Shown here piece after piece: positions 57,546-64,000 of a DNA stretch of 64,000 bases. Every line of letters begins with the position of its first letter. Position 1 is the first letter of the stretch. The notes below the pieces were generated by a model. The model did not search any database and was not told where the DNA came from. It saw only the letters and a program-made list of their open reading frames with translations. This DNA is from Scalesia atractyloides (Eukaryota > Streptophyta > Magnoliopsida > Asterales > Asteraceae), in assembly GCA_947069175.1 (NCBI GenBank), contig CAMTDV010000007.1, forward strand, positions 49,991,681 through 50,055,680, read 5' to 3'. The position numbers were made by a program, and so were the translations under genes.

Positions 57546-57803
57546 ATGTATGGATCATTCAAAGATGTTGTGAACAAGCTTCCCACATGCTTTGTTGCTT
57601 CTTACCAGTCGGACCCGGAGGTTTATGTTCTTATTGATGTGAAGAGATTTCTCAAGTTGAATGAAGGAACTACAAAATCGACCTTGAAATCCACACCGGA
57701 TGGATATCCAGTTTGCAGAGCATTCAGTTTCCTGGCAATGCACAAAGAAATTGCAGGATTCCGTTTTAAATTTCTAATCTCCCCTATCTCTATCAATATT
57801 TAA
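57546..57803 (+). CDS. unassigned ORF in Copia B
   Basis: An 85-codon frame after the protease region with protein-like composition (KDVVNKLPTCFVASYQSD, VLIDVKRFLKLNEGTTKST, YPVCRAFSFLAMHKEIAGF). Upstream, out of frame, 57400-57540 also looks coding-like (CADVLAWFEQPHTTSQGERR). It occupies the position where integrase would start but does not resemble it. It could be a divergent element protein or a captured host fragment. Function unknown. Confidence 0.35.
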   Translation: MYGSFKDVVNKLPTCFVASYQSDPEVYVLIDVKRFLKLNEGTTKSTLKSTPDGYPVCRAFSFLAMHKEIAGFRFKFLISPISINI

Positions 57804-58530
57804 GATGCCTTATCATTTTTCTACAATCTCGAACAACACTCTAGCTCAAACACATTGATCTCAAATATCACCTCACATGTGATTGCTTCAATATGAAACC
57901 CATCAATGTTGTTGTGGGCCACACCAATTACCAACATGCCAACTCATTTTTCCGAATTTTTTGATAAATCATTCTTATTAAGTTAATTTTCGTAAAAGGC
58001 ATCGAGGTAAAACAAGAGTTAATCCACATCGGAAAATCATTTTTGTAAGTATTTTTTCTCAAGGACAATCCAAAAAGATATATTTCACTATTTAAATTTA
58101 CTTTTTGCATTGTAGGGGGAGTAAATTCCAATACGAAAAATACAAAAACATGAGAAAAAACAAAAATGGCTTTCCTGAAAAGAAAAAGAGAAAATGATAA
58201 TAAATTAGTGGTCTGTCAAAACCTCTTTGAACTTAAAATGAAAAATGATAAGTAGCTTTATGTTTGATGTATCGGTAGGCTCATAATCATTTTAAAGTGT
58301 GCACAGGGTGATATAAACATAATCGACTGAAGACCAGATGGAAACCATTCATTGGCATATGGTCTTGGTACCGAAATTTCGTTTGATAGTATGCCGAGGA
58401 TCTGAGATATGCGGTCTTTATGCTTGTTTATCATGTGGGTATCATGGTTGAATCTTTTACCGAAAAATAACGGTGACGCAAGTCTAGAACTTCCATGATA
58501 CCATATATGCGTGTAAATACTGCACATGAC
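57804..58530 (+). other. Copia B 3' non-coding region, first part
   Basis: AT-rich, no domain recognised. It includes a purine-rich GTAGGGGGAGTAAATTCC near 58115, similar to the polypurine-like strings nearer the 3' LTR. Confidence 0.5.
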
Positions 58531-58538
58531 ACCAATAA

Positions 58539-58749
58539 GTGATAAAAATATCACATTCACCCAAAAATAAGTGATAGAATATCACAACTTTATGTGAGAA
58601 CTAAGTTCGTCTCTTTTTCGGTACGATGGTACTAACATGTTCATGGACTTAATCCTGTGCCTTGCATGTATCTGAAAATCAAGTTCCTCATCAATAAGTG
58701 ATTTAATCACATAGGGCTTGTTTTCAATCAAAATAAGTGAGTATCTCAC
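58539..58749 (+). other. series of short GTGAT...ATCAC hairpins
   Basis: Four small inverted repeats of the same kind: GTGATAAAAATATCAC (58539-58554), GTGATAGAATATCAC (58571-58585), GTGATTTAATCAC (58698-58710) and GTGAGTATCTCAC (58737-58749), each preceded by AATAA. A looser one, ATAAGTTGAGCTTAT, is near 58905-58919. Confidence 0.65.
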
Positions 58750-59810
58750 ATCATATACATCAAAACAGATGATAAACTATATACTCACCGGTAAGATTTT
58801 CTCTCATACATATCTTGATACGGGAATGTGTCGTGAAGTGGATGAACACTGGTCGGTAAGTATAAATCATACCTTAATCATATCCCCTAACCGCGAGAAC
58901 ATCTGATAAGTTGAGCTTATGTGGACAACAATATCGATAATTGTTATAGGATACTTATCTAAATGATAACTAATCAAGCAACAAGTGTTTTGGCAGGACC
59001 GTATACTAATACGATTCTCTTACCCTCAAAATTCGCAAAAAGAATGTCTATAAATACATATTTGAATGCTTTCCGTCCTTACATTTAAAATTTGAAAAAT
59101 ACCAAAAAGATTTTAGGAGAGTTTTAATATAATTTTTTTAAAAGCCAAAAAGATTTTGCTTCTAGTTTACTTTTGATTGACCGATGTTAGAACTCAAGTC
59201 TAAATCCTAATTGTAAGCCGGAAAACAATTGCATCTTCATAAATGGCCGAAGTTGACAATCTTTGAAGTTTAATGATTAAAACCGAACGATCTTAAAAAC
59301 TCTTAAAGTATTGCCAGTTGGTAGTTGAATGGGAGTTGGTCTCATGTGTGTCTTTTGCTTATTCTGATTAAAATCAACCCTTTGTGAAACTTTCAAATGA
59401 AAATTCCCTAAGGTTTATTAAATCCATACAGTTGTTCTCATTATGCGTTTAGCTTTGTTATGTATGCAAATGAAATATCCAAGCAAGCTAAAGGCAAAGA
59501 GAACGAGTTTGAAGAAAACAAGTTATGGGAGAAAAGACACAACATGAATTCAAGTGGTGAATCAAGAAGATTAATTTTTATCTGACCACTTTTCAACACC
59601 ACAAGATATGTTCAAGGGGAGTTTTCTGATGCACCTCCTGACTGTGACACGTGAAGACATCTGAAGATCCGACAGTATGAAGAACGAACCATCACGAGTA
59701 CATCCAAGGGGGAGTTTGACTCATTGGTTCGGTACAACTCAGATTAGTTTTCACACCGAATTAAGTCTGAAACAAGCTATTAGAAATAAAGACTGAAGAA
59801 CACGCAACAT
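58750..59810 (+). other. Copia B 3' non-coding region, last part
   Basis: No coding domain. GTTCAAGGGGAGTTTTC-like and CAAGGGGGAGTTTGAC strings near 59613 and 59707 resemble extra polypurine tracts. Confidence 0.5.
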
Positions 59811-59823
59811 CCAAAAGGGAGTT
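59811..59823 (+). other. polypurine tract of Copia B
   Basis: CCAAAAGGGAGTT directly before the 3' LTR. Confidence 0.85.
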
Positions 59824-60497
59824 TGTTGATGCACTTTTGTGTCTTCGCTTATTCTTAGTTACCTCAGTAATTGTACGGTCTTTGTTTGTTATGTCTGTAA
59901 AGTTTGGTGGTGTCAACCAAATTAAGATATCCTCCTATCTTGATTTAGTACAACTTTAGTTTGTTCGTGCGAGTGAAAGATGCTACGTACAAGCAAGTTG
60001 CTTGCTCATACGAGCCATTACACATTCGTACGAGTCATTACATGCTCGTACGAGTGACCCTGTTAACATTAGCATTTCTTGGTCGTACAAATGACTTACT
60101 CATTCGTACAAGCCATAACATGTTCGTACGAGCATCCATCTGTGAATGTTCTTCGTGTCTTTGTAGTGCTTCGTACGACCAACAACATTCTTGTACTGTT
60201 GCTAGGTGTTGGCACTATATAAACAGACATGCACTTCTCAGAAGAGTTAGATCTAGAATAGCTAGACAAGAGAGCATAGAGATAGAACACTGAGAGTGCT
60301 TAGACAGATAAGCAGTGTATTCAAGAGTTATGTACTGAGTCTCGCTATAAATCAATATAGTGAACATTTGAAGATATATGTTTTGTCATATTGATTATGC
60401 TCTTGCTTTGGTTTCCATACACACTTGGATTCGCACTTTTGTGTGTGGTACATAAACAAGGAAGCAGGTTTATCTTGATCCTCTAAGTGGACCTACA
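59824..60497 (+). repeat. 3' LTR of Copia B
   Basis: Near-identical to the 5' LTR, keeping the TCGTACGA array (about 60000-60180) and the TATA box. Confidence 0.95.
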
Positions 60498-60502
60498 TCA
60501 AT

Positions 60503-60588
60503 CTAAAACAAACTTTAAATGTTTATACAATGACCAAAAGATATACATTAAGATAAAGTACAAATTGCATACAAAAAGTGCATCAACA
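60503..60588 (-). repeat. Copia C 3' LTR, inner part
   Basis: The minus strand starts TGTTGATGCACTTTTTGTATG at 60588, like the LTR start of Copia B, preceded by the polypurine-like ATCCAAGGTGGAGTT (60589-60603). The LTR is interrupted by Copia B and continues at 52097. Confidence 0.75.
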
Positions 60589-60603
60589 AACTCCACCTTG
60601 GAT

Positions 60604-61195
60604 GTAGCTTGTGATTCTTCGGTCTTTAAATCTTCGAGTCTTCCAAGTATCGTTGATGAGTCGACGTCCGCTTGATCCCAGAATTGATCTCGTAACAGTG
60701 GCATATTCGAACAACCTTCTGAAACTCTAAGGCTTGAACTACATTGTTGTGTTCGTAAAAGATTGTTGTTGAACAGCGCTGGATGTCCTTCTTCGACATG
60801 TTCATGATACACATTAAATCAAGGATCCGTATATTCGGTGTATCATCCCGAAATACAATCATTGCTTCGTCCGTCTCTGAGTTATAACACCAAGCTTCAT
60901 GTTCCCTCAAAAATCATGTGGCTACTTCATTAACGGAATCTTCTACATCACTCATTTGTTTTAGCGATCCAGAGTAAAATGAATTTGAATCCTGTCTGGG
61001 AACTGAGGCTTGTAGAACTCGTTCTTCCATCCATTCTACATCTCAAACCTTATCTTCTTGTCAAAAAAATTCACCCTAAAATCATTGGTACAATTGATGA
61101 CTTTGATTCTCGCAAGAGTAGACACGTCATAGTGTGGCAGTGAGAGAATGCTTACAAAGAATTGAAGTACTGAATTCGATGTTCACGTCTTGTGA
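60604..61195 (-). pseudogene. Copia C post-pol ORF remnant
   Basis: The minus-strand frame 60626-60910 reads AWCYNSETDEAMIVFRDD, NIRILDLMCIMNMSKKD and QALEFQKVVRICHCYEINSG. It shares the W.Y...T..A.I and IRILD.M pattern and relative position (directly before the polypurine tract) with the extra ORF of Copia A. Sequence up to about 61195 continues it with stops. This shows that the extra ORF is a recurring component of these Copia families, not a chance frame. Confidence 0.65.
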
Positions 61196-62500
61196 CACCC
61201 GACAATTAATCTTTAATCTGTATGAATCTCCTCCCAGATTTAACATTCTTCCCTTAGTTTGTTTCGGTGCCATTTATACATAGACAAACAAACTAATATG
61301 TAATGAGAAACATAGCTAATTGATTTAACTAGACTTAGGAAATTTTTAGCCAAAAATTTCACTAAGTCTGGTTTCAAGTGACAAGGGCATTTCCGGCATT
61401 TCCAAACAACAACCAATGTTGGTTTGAAATCCCAACCGATCCTATTGGAACCAAACAATAATAGTTATCAAATGACAAAGGATCCATACGACATAAAGAC
61501 GATTCAAATGACAAGGTGATATACCAAACGACAAAGACTAAACGACAAGACATTAAGTTCAAACGATGGGGTTTCAAACGATACAGACATTGTTTGTAAG
61601 AAGAATAGGATCAAACAATAACCCCATGTCCCTTTGACTTTAATTGATGGTGTTTGATGTTATCGGATGTCATTTGATCCACCAAGTCACAACCTTTAAC
61701 AATTTTCAAAATTTTAATTTTCAGAATTTTCAATTGATGTTTTTGATTGAAAAATTCATTGATACACATTCTAAAAACATCGATTATCAAACATCCATTG
61801 TCAATTTTAACATAAAACAACTAAAAAGTAGTTTAACATTTGGTTTAGTCCGTTTCGGGCTTGAACAAACAAAACACAAATTTCAATGTGTTTATTTCAA
61901 ATATAACAAGATTAACAACATATAGGCCAGATTATCATATCCAAAGTTTCCTTTTAAGTCGCAAACATCATTCAAGGTTCGTTATAACTAAGGGTTCAAT
62001 AAAATGTGATGATGAACAATGATAACTCAATGATGATTTGAAGATGATTCATATTAAGTAGATGTTTATTTTCAATACCTTTACAAACGACCATGATGAT
62101 TCACAAATGATTATAGAAAATTTTCATATGTATCATTTAGGGTTTTGGAAGAGAAGACTGTTGAGTGAAAGTGGTGAAATCCCCCCAAACGATACCCATC
62201 CCTATTTTTAGCCCACCTGATGTCATTTGGGCCTTAAACCAAACGACATCTGGTTTCTAAAACCCAGAAGGGATATATTAAATAACAAGCCCATGTAGTT
62301 TTGTGTTCAACCGAAGGACAAACCAAATCCAAAAGACATCACTTCAAATGACAAGGCTATGTCGTTTGCATTTCAACCAAGCGAAAACTAAGCCAACCGA
62401 CGCTAAGGTCCAGACGACAACGCTTGTGTCATTTGACCTTTTTCAAACGTCATACACCAATAGCCAAACGACATTAACATGAAATTTTCAATTTTACTTT
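61196..62500 (-). repeat. CAAACGAC motif arrays, probably Copia C leader and LTR
   Basis: Two clusters (about 61380-61640 and 62160-62480) hold many CAAACGA/CAAATGACA variants, for example at 61524, 61575, 62186 and 62240. Between them, minus-strand CCAAAACCCTAAATGATAC (near 62150) looks like a plant transcript leader, and CTAAAAATAG (about 62198) could be a TATA box. The order would fit U3 array, promoter, then leader array of a minus-strand element. LTR ends were not found, so the assignment is tentative. Confidence 0.4.
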
Positions 62501-62795
62501 TTTATTTTTAGCCATTTCATCGGTTTATAATTTATACTAACCAACCGTTGTTCATCTAGTTACGTTATTATTTATACTTACAAACCGATATTTATATAAC
62601 TTTGAATAGAGTGATGAGCCTAAAAATTGAAGATCTGCAAGATTTAGTAGGTCTTCCACTCGAAAGGGATGTTGATGACTTATTCTCAGAAATATGTGAA
62701 AAGATATTTAAAGCATAAGTCAGAGATAAGTTGAAAAGGAATAAAAATTGATCAAATAAACATCTATTTTGGCATCATATGTTCTAAGGTGAGAT
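62501..62795. other. unassigned AT-rich sequence
   Basis: No gene or repeat boundary recognised. Confidence 0.5.
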
Positions 62796-63523
62796 TGTTG
62801 GACCTATAAAGAACAAATGATATTCAGAGCCAAAACATGATCAAGTGATTACGAAATAAATAGAAGCTTGAATAAGATTCTTCCCAAATATAGTGAATAT
62901 TGAAAACCAAAATCAGAGCATCTATTAAAGATAAGCAAACCACTAATAAATCCTTGGAACCACTGTTCAAGAAGAAACAAAGATTGTTAAAGCCTAAAGT
63001 CTGTTGAAGCGAAAGGTCTAATGAAGAAGACCACACATCTGTCTAGCCAAACAGATGTTTGGATCAAGGCAACAGAGGATAGTCCAAACAAATGTTTCCC
63101 AATGTAAAAGTACTTGTTTTATTAGTGTTTAGCTTAGTTAGAACAGATGTTAGATTTGCACAGATGTTTGCAACATCCGTGGAATCTTTCTGTTAGGAAT
63201 GTTAAGATGTCACTATCAGAGTGATGTCAGCCAATCAGAAACAGAGCTTTCATACTTAGTATAAATGGATCTCACCTCTTAGAGATTTATTTATCACTAC
63301 ACATCACCTTTTCATTTTACGAACAAAATTATTAAGTGATCAGCTGAGGGGGAGTTTGTATAGTCAGTCTTTAGTGAAACATTTGTAATCATATGGATTA
63401 TCAATGGAAAAACAATAGTTGATGATGACTTCTTTGTGATTATTTATCATTTATGATACAATTCAATATTGTTTTGATCTTAACTATTTTATAATCACAA
63501 ACCTTGTAAACTCGGACCTAACA
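62796..63523. mobile_element. Copia-type LTR, possibly solo
   Basis: Starts TGTTGGACCT and ends AGGTCC-type inverse (GGACCTAACA). It contains a plus-strand TATA box TATAAAT (63260-63266) and a GAGGGGGAGTTTG string (63346-63358). No matching 5-bp duplication is seen (GAGAT left, CATAG right) and no partner LTR is in the window, so boundaries are provisional. Confidence 0.45.
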
Positions 63524-64000
63524 CATAGCCTTTACACGGCCGAAATATCCTTTTTAACCACCCGAATACTAATATAAGCCAACCTAATAAAATCCAAATC
63601 GTAACCCATAACCCATCGAATATATTTGATACATCAGTTTCAAATATTTAGGCCCTACAATCTCCTCTAAATCTCCTCTTTAAACTGATGTTATCCAATT
63701 GTTTACACAATGTGAATGTAACAACTTGTTCATCAAAGTCTATGGTTTTTTTCTATGGCATTGGTGTTGCTGAGATTCTTTACTTCTAAACTTTCAGTAT
63801 CAGGTCTTTTCGCCTTCCCTTGGAGTTAGATCCGCATCTGGATCATAATCAACATTTGCTTGAACATCTTGCTGAAAAGAGGATGTGAGGGATGATTCTC
63901 AACAATTCTTTTCTTTTTCAATCTTTATCTTTCAAGTAGGTTCTCATGTACTTCTTCACATGTACTTTCACTGTTAGACAATGACTTGTAACCGGTTCTT
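63524..64000 (-). other. unassigned end of window, short coding-like segment
   Basis: On the minus strand 63800-63905 reads SSFQQDVQANVDYDPDADL in an uninterrupted short frame of about 36 codons, with protein-like composition. It could be an exon edge or an element fragment cut by the window end. Nothing else recognised. Confidence 0.25.

Larger units (their letters stand above)
52098..60497 (+). mobile_element. Copia retrotransposon B, gag and protease only
   Basis: A plus-strand element of 8.4 kb with LTRs at 52098-52777 and 59824-60497, a perfect TCAAT duplication, an initiator-Met primer site and a polypurine tract. The internal 7 kb carries a decayed Copia gag with two zinc-knuckle regions, a protease DSG motif, an unassigned ORF and a non-coding 3' part with small hairpins. 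No integrase, reverse transcriptase or RNase H signature was found, so it seems non-autonomous. It inserted into the 3' LTR of an older relative, Copia C. Confidence 0.92.

Overview
The window is nuclear DNA from a flowering plant. The evidence is two intronless SAUR-type auxin-response genes, LTR retrotransposons primed by initiator-methionine tRNA, a Cassandra-type LTR carrying 5S rRNA sequence, and abundant MITEs. The Copia and Tekay-like Gypsy families look like those common in Asteraceae, but that placement is inference from memory. Only the two SAUR genes look like functioning host genes. Almost everything else is transposable elements, many of which can be delimited to the base by terminal repeats and perfect 5-bp target-site duplications (TSDs).

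Layout. 1-691: flank. 692-19060: minus-strand Copia element A (TSD TAAAC) with decayed gag-pol and an extra ORF after pol; its gag is interrupted by a plus-strand Gypsy element at 7593-16389 (TSD GATTC). That Gypsy has 2,744-bp LTRs, encodes only a broken gag, and carries four tRNA-like modules in each LTR. 19066-25440: SAUR1 unit, with a MITE cluster in its promoter side. 25440-32405: MITEs, a 2,983-bp solo LTR (27858-30840, TSD TTATA) inside an older LTR-like sequence D, and simple repeats. 32406-42204: minus-strand Gypsy LARD-like element without recognisable coding sequence (TSD ATTAG), itself carrying a Cassandra-like solo LTR. 43222-51210: SAUR2 unit, a duplicate of the SAUR1 unit, with a decayed LINE at about 44520-49119. 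51850-61195: remnant Copia C, split by plus-strand Copia B (52098-60497, TSD TCAAT), which has gag and protease but no recognisable integrase or reverse transcriptase. 61200-64000: motif arrays, a Copia-type LTR and an unassigned end.

The main points for a second look are the tRNA-like (Pol III A/B-box plus T-run) modules inside the Gypsy LTRs; the recurring design in which each Copia-like family has its own short motif repeated just upstream of the TATA box (and in A and B again in the 5' leader); the extra post-pol ORF shared by Copia A and C; the 24-kb-spaced SAUR duplication whose order is kept despite insertions; and a row of hairpins in the LARD internal region. Assignments rest on reading the sequence by eye; no database search was possible.
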